Below are positions 8,445 to 18,073 of a DNA stretch of 64,000 nucleotides, piece after piece. Both the position numbers and the translations under genes were made by a program. This DNA comes from an uncultured delta proteobacterium (lineage in GTDB: Bacteria > Myxococcota_A > UBA9160 > JAFDET01), in assembly GCA_947259215.1 (NCBI GenBank), contig CAMYLJ010000010.1, positions 11,891-75,890 of the forward strand. The letters run 5' to 3'. Under the pieces are notes generated by a model that saw only the letters and a program-made list of their open reading frames with translations, was not told the DNA's origin and did not search any database. Numbering within the stretch: the stretch's first letter is position 1; each line of letters starts with the position of its first letter.

Positions 8445-9409
8445 GCTTTCCCAGCGTCCGCATGCGCCGCCTGCGCCGGAGCGAGCCCCTGCGTCGCATG
8501 ACCCGCGAGACGCGCGTATCCCGGGACGACCTGGTGTATCCGCTCTTCGTGGTCGAGGGGAGCGGCGTGCGCGAGTCGGTGGCCTCCATGCCCGGCGTCT
8601 TTCGGCATTCCGTGGACACGCTGGTCCACGAGGCCAAGGAGGTCCGCGACCTGGGGATTCCCGCCGTCATCCTGTTCGGCATCCCGGCGGACAAGGACGC
8701 GCGAGGCTCGGGGGCCGACGATCCCGGCGGGATCATCCAGCGCGCCGTCGAAGCCGTGAAGGGCGCCGAGCCGGAGCTCTGCGTCGTCACCGACGTCTGC
8801 CTGTGCGAGTACACCGACCACGGCCACTGCGGCCTGGTGGAGGGCGAGACCGTCGCCAACGACGCGAGCGTCGAGCGCCTGGCGGCGACCGCGCTCTCCC
8901 ACGCGCGCGCCGGTGCCGATGTGGTGGCGCCCTCGGACATGATGGACGGGCGCGTGGCGGCCATCCGCCGCGTCCTCGACGCCGACGGGTTCGAGGAGAT
9001 CCCCATCCTCTCGTACGCCGCCAAGTTCTCGAGCGCGTACTACGGCCCCTTCCGGGACGCCGCGGAGAGCGCTCCGGCCTTCGGCGACCGCCGCGCGTAC
9101 CAGGTCGACCCGCCGAACGCCCGCGAGGCGCTGCGTGAGATGCGCCTCGATCTGGACGAGGGCGCGGACATGCTGATGGTGAAGCCCGCGCTGCCCTACC
9201 TGGACGTATTGACCCGGGCGCGCGCCGAGTTCGACGTGCCGCTCGCTGCCTACCAGGTGTCCGGCGAGTACGCGATGCTGCACGCGGCGGCGGAACGCGG
9301 CTGGCTCGACGGCGAGCGCGCCATGGCGGAGGCCCTGGTGGCCATCAAGCGCGCGGGAGCCGACCTGATCCTGACCTACGCGGCCAAGGACGTGGCCGCG
9401 AGCCTGTGA
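8441..9409 (+). CDS. hemB: Delta-aminolevulinic acid dehydratase (porphobilinogen synthase)
   Basis: The 322-residue enzyme condenses two 5-aminolevulinates into porphobilinogen. The two Schiff-base lysines are visible in [13 protein letters not shown] (Lys195) and [12 protein letters not shown] (Lys248). The metal loop [14 protein letters not shown] has three cysteines, so it is a zinc-type enzyme. GTG 8441 overlaps the cobA-hemD stop. Pathway order in the operon is hemA, hemC, cobA/hemD, hemB; hemL is not in the window. Confidence 0.96.
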   Translation: MSFPSVRMRRLRRSEPLRRMTRETRVSRDDLVYPLFVVEGSGVRESVASMPGVFRHSVDTLVHEAKEVRDLGIPAVILFGIPADKDARGSGADDPGGIIQRAVEAVKGAEPELCVVTDVCLCEYTDHGHCGLVEGETVANDASVERLAATALSHARAGADVVAPSDMMDGRVAAIRRVLDADGFEEIPILSYAAKFSSAYYGPFRDAAESAPAFGDRRAYQVDPPNAREALREMRLDLDEGADMLMVKPALPYLDVLTRARAEFDVPLAAYQVSGEYAMLHAAAERGWLDGERAMAEALVAIKRAGADLILTYAAKDVAASL

Positions 9410-9603
9410 GGACGTCGCCGGTGCCCACCGAGTACAAGGTCGTCGAGCTCCAGACCGTCACCGACGACGAGCTGGAAGCGGTGCTGAACGAGTGGACCGG
9501 CAAGGGCTGGGTTTACGACGGCGTCCAGTTCGCCATGCGCGATTCGTCCAAGCGCCCGAGCATGGCGTTCGTGACCTTCACCCGCGAGTCCGCCGGGGGC
9601 TGA
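9406..9603 (+). CDS. DUF4177-family small protein
   Basis: This 65-residue protein has the DUF4177 pattern: a YKVVELQ strand, an [21 protein letters not shown] helix-strand unit and a final AFVTFTR strand. The family is small and has no known function. GTG 9406 overlaps the hemB stop (GTGA); GTG 9421 is an in-frame alternative. Its end overlaps the convergent glycosyltransferase by 26 bp. It closes the heme operon. Confidence 0.7.
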   Translation: MRTSPVPTEYKVVELQTVTDDELEAVLNEWTGKGWVYDGVQFAMRDSSKRPSMAFVTFTRESAGG

Positions 9604-11005
9604 TCGCCCGGATCGCGTCGAACAGCCGCTCCGCCTGGATCCGGCGCGAGAAGCGCGGGTCGGCGGCGAGGGGCGTCGGCCGGACGCCCGCAATGCGCTC
9701 GTCGTAGCAGCGCTCGAGCGCCGCCTCGATCCCGTCGATGTCGTCCGGTCCGACGCGGTCCGCACTCGTGCCCTCGAGGAGCGCGTGGGTTGCGCTTCCG
9801 GGCAGACACAGGGCCAGCAGCCAGGCCTCGTAGCGCATGTACTCGAAGAGCTTCGACGGGATCGCGAGGCGGCTGTCCTGGTGCAGGTCGACCAGCAGCG
9901 AGGCCCGGCCCAGGAAGGCCGCCGCCTGCCCCCGCGACGCCGGCGGGTGCAGGTGCACGAAGTCGCCGATCCCGGCGTCGCGGGCGGCGGCGAGCGGGTC
10001 GCGGCTGACGCTCTCCCCCATGAACTCGATTCCAAACTGCTCGGGCCGCAGCCCGCGCCGCCGGACGAGACGCGCCGCGGCGCGAAGGATCGGGGTCGGA
10101 TCGCGGTCGAGGTACAGCGTGCCTGCGTAGGCCACCAGGAAGCGCGGGTCCCGCTCCGCAGGCGGCAGCGGCTCGTCGTCGCAGCCGTTCGGCACGGCCA
10201 CGATCCGCTCGGCGGCGCCCGGGTGGCGGTCGCGCATGGCGTCGCGGGCGGCCTCGCTGTTCATGACCACCAGCGCGGCTTCCGCGACGCAGCGGGACTC
10301 GTCGCGGGAGCCGACGCGATACCAGAGCGGGCTGGCCATGGGCTCGGGCAGGCGCTCGGTCAGGGTCCACGGGTCCCGGAGGTCCATCACGAAGGGCAGG
10401 TCCGAGGCCCGCGCGAGCCGGCGCGCGCCCTCGTGGATGCCGTGGGGCGGGCTGCACGCCACCACGCAGGCGTGGCGGCCGCGCACCCGCCAGGACCGCA
10501 GGGCCGCCGCCGCGCGCAGTCCCCAGCGCCGCTCGCGACGCAGCTCGAGCAGTGCGTTGTAGCTCCGGATCCAGCTGCGGGCGGCGCCCGGTCGGAACGC
10601 GATCTCCGCCCGCGCCAGCGAAGTCGGTCGGCCGTCCGCGGGCGCCGGGCCGGGAGCGGTCCCGGCACTCGACGCCCGGCGCCGCCGCACGCGGGCGCGA
10701 TGGAGCGCCGCCTCGGCGCGCTCGAGCGCGAACTCCACCTGCTCGATGCCGACGACCCGGGTGCCCGGCGGCAGCCGTTCCAGGCGTTCGAAGTCCGGGT
10801 TCGCCAGCGAGCTCGGGGCGACGGTCGCCACGTCGAGTCCGAAGCCCCGCTCGGCCGCGTGACCGGCCAGCGCCAGCCAGCGCTGGGAGCCGGCTTCGGC
10901 GCCGGGCGGAAAGTGGGGCGCCAGCAGCAGGATGCGCGCCGCCGGAGCGGCACCGGCTTGGGGCCGTTCCCAGGTCCAGATCGCCTCTGCTCCCGTTTTC
11001 GGCAT
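9578..11005 (-). CDS. GT4-like glycosyltransferase
   Basis: The 475-residue protein has a two-Rossmann (GT-B) plan. The N-terminal acceptor half starts at ARILLLAPHFPPGAEAGSQRW, and the C-terminal donor half has VPNGCDDEPL, YAGTLYLDRDPTPIL and the nucleotide-sugar motif IPSKLFEYMRY. No signal peptide or transmembrane segment is evident, so it is probably cytoplasmic and membrane-associated. Acceptor and sugar are unknown. A TATACT box lies 8 nt before the ATG and there is no SD, suggesting an independent leaderless promoter. Confidence 0.85.
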   Translation of the reverse strand: MPKTGAEAIWTWERPQAGAAPAARILLLAPHFPPGAEAGSQRWLALAGHAAERGFGLDVATVAPSSLANPDFERLERLPPGTRVVGIEQVEFALERAEAALHRARVRRRRASSAGTAPGPAPADGRPTSLARAEIAFRPGAARSWIRSYNALLELRRERRWGLRAAAALRSWRVRGRHACVVACSPPHGIHEGARRLARASDLPFVMDLRDPWTLTERLPEPMASPLWYRVGSRDESRCVAEAALVVMNSEAARDAMRDRHPGAAERIVAVPNGCDDEPLPPAERDPRFLVAYAGTLYLDRDPTPILRAAARLVRRRGLRPEQFGIEFMGESVSRDPLAAARDAGIGDFVHLHPPASRGQAAAFLGRASLLVDLHQDSRLAIPSKLFEYMRYEAWLLALCLPGSATHALLEGTSADRVGPDDIDGIEAALERCYDERIAGVRPTPLAADPRFSRRIQAERLFDAIRAISPRRTRG

Positions 11006-11038
11006 GGCGCGCGAGTATACGCGGGTGGGGGCCCCCGC

Positions 11039-12235
11039 CTAGCGAGCGGGCCGCCTGGGATGGGGCAGCAGCCACAGGATCAGCGCAGCGCACACGATGG
11101 CGCCGGCTCCGCCCACCCGGTACGGCGCCTGCGGCCCCACGTGCTCCAGCAGCCAGCCCGCGCCGGCGTTGCTGGCGACGCCGCCCAGCCCGACTCCGAT
11201 CATGGCCAGCAGGGCCTGGGCGGTCGAGCGCAGCTGCCGGGGTACGGCCTCCTCGAGATACAGGGGACCTCCGATCACCAGCCCGGCCACGGTCACGCCG
11301 TGGAGGATCTGCACCGCGTGGATGGCCGGGCGCGCGTCGACGAATCCGCAGACGAGCCAGCGGACGCCTCCGGCCAGCGTCCCGATCACCAGCAGCGCCC
11401 GCGGGCCCAGACGCTCGGCGACCACCCCCGTGTAGAGAACCAGCGGGATCTCCAGGACGAGCATCAGGACCCACAGGTTTCCGACCGTCTGCATGGAGTC
11501 GCCGTGGGAACGGATCAGCAGGGGGAAGAGCCCCATCGGTCCCTGGAGGCTGGCGTAGGCCAGGACGGCCAGGGCCAGCAGGATCAACACCGGACGGTGT
11601 CGAACGAGGTCGTGCCAGTCGCTGCGACTGGCACGCAGCGCCTCCTCGCCTCCGCGCGGCACGGCGAAGGCCACCGCCGCCGCCACCACGCAGATGGCCG
11701 CCGTGACCGGGAACATGATGCCGAGTCCCGGCTCCGAGACGCCGTCGCCGCCGGACCAGCCGCGCGCTGCCTGCAGCCGATCGAGCCAACGGGGGAACCC
11801 GACCACCAGCAGCAGGAAGCCCACGGTCCCCCACACGCGCACGCGGCCGAAGCCCCGAGCGCCGTACTCCGGTCGCGCCGCGAAGCTGACGGCGACCGTC
11901 TGCGGGATGACGGCGGTGGCGAAGAAGGCCAGAGCGACGGTCCCGACCAGGATGGGCCAGAAGCCGGAAGCGAAGGAGAGAGCCGCTTGGCCGGCCGCCG
12001 CGCCGAGCGTGACCGTCACCAGGACACCGGCGCGCGCCCCGCTGCGGTCGGCCACCTGACCCCACAGTGGCTGCCCGACGATTCCCACCAGCGGGATCAT
12101 CGCCAGCACGATTCCCACCTGGGTTCCGGTGAGGCCGGCGTTCTCGCCCAGGTAGAGGCTGTAGAACGGGAAGAAGATTCCCAGGCCGCCGAGATACAGG
12201 AACCAGAAGCCGGAGAGGGGAAGGGCCGCTCTCAC
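11039..12235 (-). CDS. MFS transporter, HcaT/LacY-like
   Basis: The 398-residue protein has 12 predicted hydrophobic segments and starts with FWFLYLGGLGIFFPFYSLYL, typical of the phenylpropionate/nucleoside-type MFS group. The cytoplasmic loop between TM2 and TM3 (GQVADRSGAR) is the MFS motif A variant. Substrate unknown. GTG 12235 was chosen because it overlaps the stop of a 13-codon leader frame (GTGA); GTG 12253 is an in-frame alternative without SD support. The gene lies between the luciferase-like gene upstream and the glycosyltransferase. Confidence 0.8.
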   Translation of the reverse strand: MRAALPLSGFWFLYLGGLGIFFPFYSLYLGENAGLTGTQVGIVLAMIPLVGIVGQPLWGQVADRSGARAGVLVTVTLGAAAGQAALSFASGFWPILVGTVALAFFATAVIPQTVAVSFAARPEYGARGFGRVRVWGTVGFLLLVVGFPRWLDRLQAARGWSGGDGVSEPGLGIMFPVTAAICVVAAAVAFAVPRGGEEALRASRSDWHDLVRHRPVLILLALAVLAYASLQGPMGLFPLLIRSHGDSMQTVGNLWVLMLVLEIPLVLYTGVVAERLGPRALLVIGTLAGGVRWLVCGFVDARPAIHAVQILHGVTVAGLVIGGPLYLEEAVPRQLRSTAQALLAMIGVGLGGVASNAGAGWLLEHVGPQAPYRVGGAGAIVCAALILWLLPHPRRPAR

Positions 12236-12273
12236 CCCCCCGTCCGCGCGCACAGGGGGTGGGGGGACCGCAT
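12232..12273 (-). CDS. Possible 13-residue leader peptide upstream of the MFS gene
   Basis: A TATGCT box (12286-12281) lies 7 nt before an ATG that opens a 13-codon frame, MRSPHPLCARTGG. Its TGA overlaps the GTG start of the transporter. The arrangement matches the leaderless pattern seen elsewhere in the window and would couple translation of the transporter to the peptide. The frame is short and could be chance. Confidence 0.3.
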   Translation of the reverse strand: MRSPHPLCARTGG

Positions 12274-12291
12274 GCCGGCCAGCATAGCCGC

Positions 12292-13227
12292 TCAGGAAAG
12301 CGCCGGTGCGACCTCTTCGGCGAGGCGCGCCAGCGAGTCCTCGACCTCGCCGTCGTCGGCGGCCGGGACACCGCCCCGGGCGATCAGCAGGTCGAGGCCG
12401 ATGCGCTCCCGGTAGCCGGCCACGGCGTCCACCACCTGCGACGCCGTCCCCACCAGCACGCGCTCCTCGGCGGCGGCCCCGCTCGCGCGGGCGAGGGCGG
12501 GTGGCAGCGCGCGCGCGATGCGACTCGTCTCCCGTGCCAGCGCCTCGTGTACCCGCCGGGCCTCGGCGTCGCTGCGGGCCACGTGCACGCTGCGGATCAC
12601 GGCGACGTCGAGCGCCTGCGGGTCGACCCCGCTCGCCAGGTGCTCGCGGTGGAGCGCATGGTTCGCGGCCAGGGTCTCCAGGGTCTCGAGGGGAGAGGCC
12701 AGGTAGGGCAGGCCGCGGTGCGCGGCCTGGAGCAGGCCCTTCTTGCCGAAGGCCGCCACCAGCAGCGGCGGATGCGGCTGCTGAACGGGGCGCACGCCGG
12801 CGTCGCTCCCGGTCCACAGGCGCAGGATCTCGTCCAGCGCCGCGTCGAACCGGTCGCGCTTCTCCGCCGGCGGCACGCCGAAGGCCTCGAAGAGCGGCGC
12901 CCGGAATCCGCGCCCGAGGCCGAGCCAGACGCGGCCGCCGGAGAGCCGGTCCAGGGTGGCGACCTCTTCCGCCACCTGTGCGGCGGGGCGCACCGGCAGC
13001 AGCAGCGAGGTGGTTCCGAGCCGAAGCGTCCGCGTGCGTGCGGCGAAGGCCGCCAGCGCCACCAGCGGCGACGGCGTGGCGCCGGGAGCAAAGTGCCCCT
13101 CCGGCAGCCACAGGGAGTGGAAGCCCAGCTCCTCGGCGCGCGCCGCCTTTGCAAAGGCCCGTTGCCAGTCGCGGGCGGCGTCGAGTCCGCCGAGGGCCAG
13201 GCCCAGCCGCAGGGGACGTGCCGGCAC
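12292..13227 (-). CDS. LLM-class (luciferase-like) flavin-dependent oxidoreductase
   Basis: The 311-residue TIM-barrel flavoprotein has LGFHSLWLPEGHFAPG near the N-terminus, TTSLLLPVRPAAQVAEEVATLD and GRVWLGLGRGFRAPLFEAFG, the usual landmarks of F420- or FMN-dependent bacterial-luciferase-like monooxygenases. Cofactor and substrate cannot be assigned. It starts 3 nt after the UbiB-like kinase stop, so the two are cotranscribed. LLM oxidoreductases of this type are common in soil and marine high-GC bacteria that degrade lipids or steroids; that context is inference. Confidence 0.85.
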   Translation of the reverse strand: MPARPLRLGLALGGLDAARDWQRAFAKAARAEELGFHSLWLPEGHFAPGATPSPLVALAAFAARTRTLRLGTTSLLLPVRPAAQVAEEVATLDRLSGGRVWLGLGRGFRAPLFEAFGVPPAEKRDRFDAALDEILRLWTGSDAGVRPVQQPHPPLLVAAFGKKGLLQAAHRGLPYLASPLETLETLAANHALHREHLASGVDPQALDVAVIRSVHVARSDAEARRVHEALARETSRIARALPPALARASGAAAEERVLVGTASQVVDAVAGYRERIGLDLLIARGGVPAADDGEVEDSLARLAEEVAPALS

Positions 13228-13230
13228 GGC

Positions 13231-14553
<1,323 letters not shown>

Positions 14554-14571
14554 CGCCGCGAAGCTAGCGAA

Positions 14572-15861
14572 CTACCAGAGCTCGGGCGGCGTGGAGGGAC
14601 ACGACCAGGCGCCCGGCAGCGCCTCTCCCTCCTCGGCCGCCTCGCCGGGATCGGCGTACTCGTCCTCGGGCTCGCCGTCCTCGGGGTCGTCCTCCCAGGG
14701 CGGGTTGTAGGCGCACTGGCTCCAGCCGGTCGACGCGAACTCCAACAGATAGTCGGTCCCGAAGTTCTGGTAGATGAAACGCTGGCGGCCGAAGGCGGCG
14801 AGGCCGATCTGGGGCTCGGGGATGTCCGCCAGGTCACCCGCCTTCACCAGATCACCCAGGCGCTCGGGATAGAGGCCCTCCCGCTCGTAGTAGCTTCCCA
14901 GCGCGTCGATGATCTGCTGGGCGCGGTCGTTCCGGGTGATGCGGTAGTCGAGCTGCACGCAGGCGCGCCCGGCGAAGAGGGGGATCCCGAGCAGCAGCGC
15001 TCCGATGGCGACGTAGCCCGGCGCGCTGCGGGCGCCCATGGTGAGGTTTCCCACCGCGGCGGAGACGGCCCAGAGCGCTGCGGCGGCCAGGGCGCCCGCC
15101 GCTCCGAGCAGCAGCATCCCGCCGCCGAGTTCCCCGCCCACCCACAGCACCGGGATGGCGACCGCCGCCGCGATCGCCGCCCCCCCCAGCGCCGGGCGTC
15201 GTCGCCGCAGCCGCCAGCCGGCCAGGCCGAGCGCGAGGCAGGCCAGGATTCCCACGATCAACGTCGCGAGCCCGTCGAAGCCGAACACGGTGACGACCGG
15301 CCACGGCGAGATGTTGAAGGCGAGCTTCGGGTTGGTGCCGGTGGCGTTGCGCGCGGTCACCACGACCGCGGCCAGGATCGGCAGGTAGACCGCCAGCCGC
15401 AGCGGCCAGCGCAGGCGCAGCCAGCTTCCCGCGAGCCAGGGCGCCAGCAGCGCCGCCGCCAGCACCAGGCTCATCAACGCCATTACCGCACCGCCGCGCC
15501 AGCCGAAGAACTCCCAGATGCGCGGCGCCTGCAGTCCGTAGTAGAGGAAGAACGCGCTGGCCAGCACCGCCCACACGGCGGCGGTCCGTACCAGGACCGA
15601 GCGCGCCAGCGCGCAGGCGCTCGCGGCCAGGACCAGCGCCGGGAGCACGCCCGCCGCCAGCGCCGTCAGGGGCCGCTCGTCGAAGCTCGCCATCAGCGCC
15701 GAGTCCCGCAGGAACCCGCGGGGCTGCCAGAACGGAACCTCGTTCTGGCTCGGGTAGGGGCCGATCCCGTAGTAGATGAAGACGGCGTAGGCGATGGTCG
15801 CCGCGGCCAGGGCCCAGCCCGCCGCGCTGCGGCGATCCGGCCCCGGGGCGTCCGGGCTCAC
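14572..15861 (-). CDS. Multi-pass membrane protein with a pilin-like C-terminal domain
   Basis: The 429-residue protein of unknown function has about nine or ten hydrophobic segments up to residue 300. A soluble domain follows that begins RITRNDRAQQIIDALGSYYE and continues with EGLYPERLGDLV, FGRQRFIYQN and STGWSQCAYNP. The YYxxxGxYPxxLxxLV pattern resembles the globular domain of type II secretion/type IV pseudopilins. The C-terminal tail is acidic (glutamate/aspartate-rich). The start overlaps the preceding gene's stop (ATGA). No enzymatic motif was seen. Confidence 0.7.
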   Translation of the reverse strand: MSPDAPGPDRRSAAGWALAAATIAYAVFIYYGIGPYPSQNEVPFWQPRGFLRDSALMASFDERPLTALAAGVLPALVLAASACALARSVLVRTAAVWAVLASAFFLYYGLQAPRIWEFFGWRGGAVMALMSLVLAAALLAPWLAGSWLRLRWPLRLAVYLPILAAVVVTARNATGTNPKLAFNISPWPVVTVFGFDGLATLIVGILACLALGLAGWRLRRRRPALGGAAIAAAVAIPVLWVGGELGGGMLLLGAAGALAAAALWAVSAAVGNLTMGARSAPGYVAIGALLLGIPLFAGRACVQLDYRITRNDRAQQIIDALGSYYEREGLYPERLGDLVKAGDLADIPEPQIGLAAFGRQRFIYQNFGTDYLLEFASTGWSQCAYNPPWEDDPEDGEPEDEYADPGEAAEEGEALPGAWSCPSTPPELW

Positions 15862-16289
15862 TTCCGCTTGCCTCCCCCCGTCATCGTCACGCGCATGCTG
15901 CCGAGGTCCTTGCGGCCCTTGTTCGCCTCGGGCACGAGCCGGATCTCGGCCTTCACCTCGACCTTGTGCTCGGCCAGCGTGCGCCGGATGACCTCGTCCA
16001 CGTCCATGGCTTCGAGCACCCCGGCGATCTCGCTGGCCAGCTTCTCGACGAACTGGGCGCGGGTGCGGTCGCTCTGGTCGACGGCGAAGTCCACCCAGTC
16101 CCGCGGCAGGGTGTCTCCCAGCGCGCGGCGGAATGCGGTCTCCGTCGTGAAGATCCCGGAGAGCCCCAGGGTCAGCGCGCGCCGGAACAGGTCCGGCAGC
16201 AGCGCCAGCTGATCCTCATCGGACGGATCGGGGATCTGCGGCTCTCCGGCCTCGGCGGCGCCGCCTTTCTGCCCTTTCGGCTCGGTCAC
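15858..16289 (-). CDS. Hypothetical 143-residue protein
   Basis: I do not recognise this family. The charged protein starts at GTG 16289 after a GGGAG SD about 10 nt upstream. It has a conserved-looking helical core (DLFRRALTLGLSGIFTTETA, then WVDFAVDQSDRTRAQFVEKL) and ends in a basic tail (TMTGGGKRK). The segment VIRRTLAEHKVEVKAEIRLVPE alternates charge as in small regulatory or phasin-like helices. No signal peptide. It heads the minus-strand group and diverges from the CBS gene with 18 bp between starts. Confidence 0.65.
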   Translation of the reverse strand: MTEPKGQKGGAAEAGEPQIPDPSDEDQLALLPDLFRRALTLGLSGIFTTETAFRRALGDTLPRDWVDFAVDQSDRTRAQFVEKLASEIAGVLEAMDVDEVIRRTLAEHKVEVKAEIRLVPEANKGRKDLGSMRVTMTGGGKRK

Positions 16290-16307
16290 TGGAGTACACT
16301 CCCGGGC

Positions 16308-16730
16308 ATGGATCCGACCCTCGTGCGGGACGTCATGCAGGAGAAGGTGGTCACGGTCAGTGCCGGCGACCGCCTCTCGACCGTCGAGGATATCATGACC
16401 CTGGGCGGCGTGCGGCACATGCCGGTGGTGCGCAGCGGAAAGCTCGTCGGCGTGCTCTCGGAGCGCGACCTGCTGCGCGCCTCGCTCTCGAGCCTGGCGC
16501 ACCGGGTGGACGAGCGCCGGGCCTTCCTCGAGGGCATCGACATCTCCCGGGTGATGTCGGCCCCGCCCATCACCGTGGCGCCGGGCGCCTCCGTGATGGA
16601 AGCGGCGGGCATCATGGCGGACGAGAAGATCGGCTGCCTGCCCGTGGTGGAGGACGAAGAGCTGGTCGGTCTGGTCACCGAGACCGACCTCCTCCGCTAC
16701 TTCGCCGACCTGGCGCGAGAGCGCGGCTAG
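16308..16730 (+). CDS. Tandem CBS-domain protein
   Basis: This 140-residue protein consists of two CBS motifs. The first runs from VRDVMQEKVVTVSAGD to VGVLSERDLLR, the second from ISRVMSAPPITVAPGA to LVGLVTETDLLRYF. Stand-alone CBS pairs bind adenine nucleotides and often regulate a partner, here unknown. The start is supported by a TACACT box 7 nt before the ATG. The end overlaps the convergent MATE gene by 4 nt. Confidence 0.9.
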   Translation: MDPTLVRDVMQEKVVTVSAGDRLSTVEDIMTLGGVRHMPVVRSGKLVGVLSERDLLRASLSSLAHRVDERRAFLEGIDISRVMSAPPITVAPGASVMEAAGIMADEKIGCLPVVEDEELVGLVTETDLLRYFADLARERG

Positions 16731-18073
16731 ACGGCCACGTGCTTCCAGCGCCCGGAGCGGAAGCGGGTCGCCAGCATGCCGGCCTTCACCAGGTAGTCGG
16801 CGAGCAGGCACGACCACACGGCCACGATGCCCCCGCCCAGCACGTCCGCCACCACCAGGGCGCCGGCCAGCCGCACCGCGAAGAGCCCCGTCAGGATCGC
16901 CACCAGCGGGAAGCGGGTGTCGCCCGCGCCGCGTAGCGCTCCGCCGAGCGTGAACTCGACAGCCATCAGCGGCTGCGCGGCGCCCAGGATGTAGATGAAC
17001 GCCACCGTCAGATCGACCGTGAGCGCGCCCGTGGCTCCGAATACCTGGGCGATGGGCCGAGCCGCCAGGATGATCGCGAGGCCCACGCACCCCATCACGG
17101 CCATCGCACCGACGGTGGCGCGCCAGCCCGCGCGGGCGGCCTCGTCAGGATCGTCGGCGCCGAGGTGCTGGCCCACCAGCGTGCCCCCGGCGGTGGAGAA
17201 GCCGAGGCCCGGCACGAACGACAGCGCCAGGATCCGCACGCCGATGATGTACGCCGACACGGGCTCGGTGCCGAAGCGGCCGACGATGCGGATGAAGATC
17301 AGCAGCCCGACCTGGAAGGCGCCCTGCTCGATCGCGGTGGGGATGCCGATGCGCAGGATGCGGCGGGCGCCGGCCAGGTCGAGCCCGTCGAGCCAGCCGT
17401 GCCGCGGCACCGCGAGCAGGTCGGCGGCCCACAGGCCGATGTAGATCCCGCCGCCCAGCGCCATGGCGATTCCGGTGCCGAGGGCCGAGCCATCGGTGCC
17501 GAGCGCGGGCAGCCCGAGCCGGCCGTAGACCAGCCCGTAGTTGAGGACCACGTTCACGACGTTGACGACCGCGCCGACGATGAGCGGCGTCCGCACGTCG
17601 CCCGCCCCGCGCACGCCCATCGCCAGGACGACGCTCACGTAGAGGGGCACGTTGAAGATCAGCAGGATGCGCAGGTAGGAGCCGCCGATGCCCCGGACCT
17701 CCGGCTCGACGCCGAAGAAGCCCACGATCGTCCCGGTCAGCGGCATGATGCCCATCAGCGCTGCGCCGAGGACGCCGGCCAACAGGGCGGACACGCGCAG
17801 GACCCGATCCGCCTCGCGCGGGTCACCGGCGCCGACGAAGCGCGCCACCAGCGCCACGGTGCCCGTGGACACGGCCGCCAGCACCGCGAAGAAAGCGAAG
17901 TGGATCTGGTGCGCCACGCCGACGCCGGCCACGGCGCGAGTCCCGAGGGACGACACGATCCACATGTCCACGAAGCCCACCAGGGTGTGGAGCCCGAACG
18001 ACAGCATGGTGGGCCAGGCGAGCTCCCAGACGCCGAGGTCGACGCCCCGGGAGGGGCCGGGAGGCGGGCTCAC
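16727..18073 (-). CDS. MATE-family efflux transporter
   Basis: The 448-residue, 12-segment membrane protein has the two homologous six-helix halves of MATE (NorM-like) exporters. The first half begins VWELAWPTMLSFGLHTLVGF and contains VALVARFVGAGDP; the second begins ILRIGIPTAIEQGAFQVGL and contains GTLVGQHLGADDP. It likely exports cationic compounds by Na+ or H+ antiport. GTG 18073 overlaps the stop of the GMC oxidoreductase, so it belongs to that operon. Confidence 0.9.
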   Translation of the reverse strand: MSPPPGPSRGVDLGVWELAWPTMLSFGLHTLVGFVDMWIVSSLGTRAVAGVGVAHQIHFAFFAVLAAVSTGTVALVARFVGAGDPREADRVLRVSALLAGVLGAALMGIMPLTGTIVGFFGVEPEVRGIGGSYLRILLIFNVPLYVSVVLAMGVRGAGDVRTPLIVGAVVNVVNVVLNYGLVYGRLGLPALGTDGSALGTGIAMALGGGIYIGLWAADLLAVPRHGWLDGLDLAGARRILRIGIPTAIEQGAFQVGLLIFIRIVGRFGTEPVSAYIIGVRILALSFVPGLGFSTAGGTLVGQHLGADDPDEAARAGWRATVGAMAVMGCVGLAIILAARPIAQVFGATGALTVDLTVAFIYILGAAQPLMAVEFTLGGALRGAGDTRFPLVAILTGLFAVRLAGALVVADVLGGGIVAVWSCLLADYLVKAGMLATRFRSGRWKHVAV

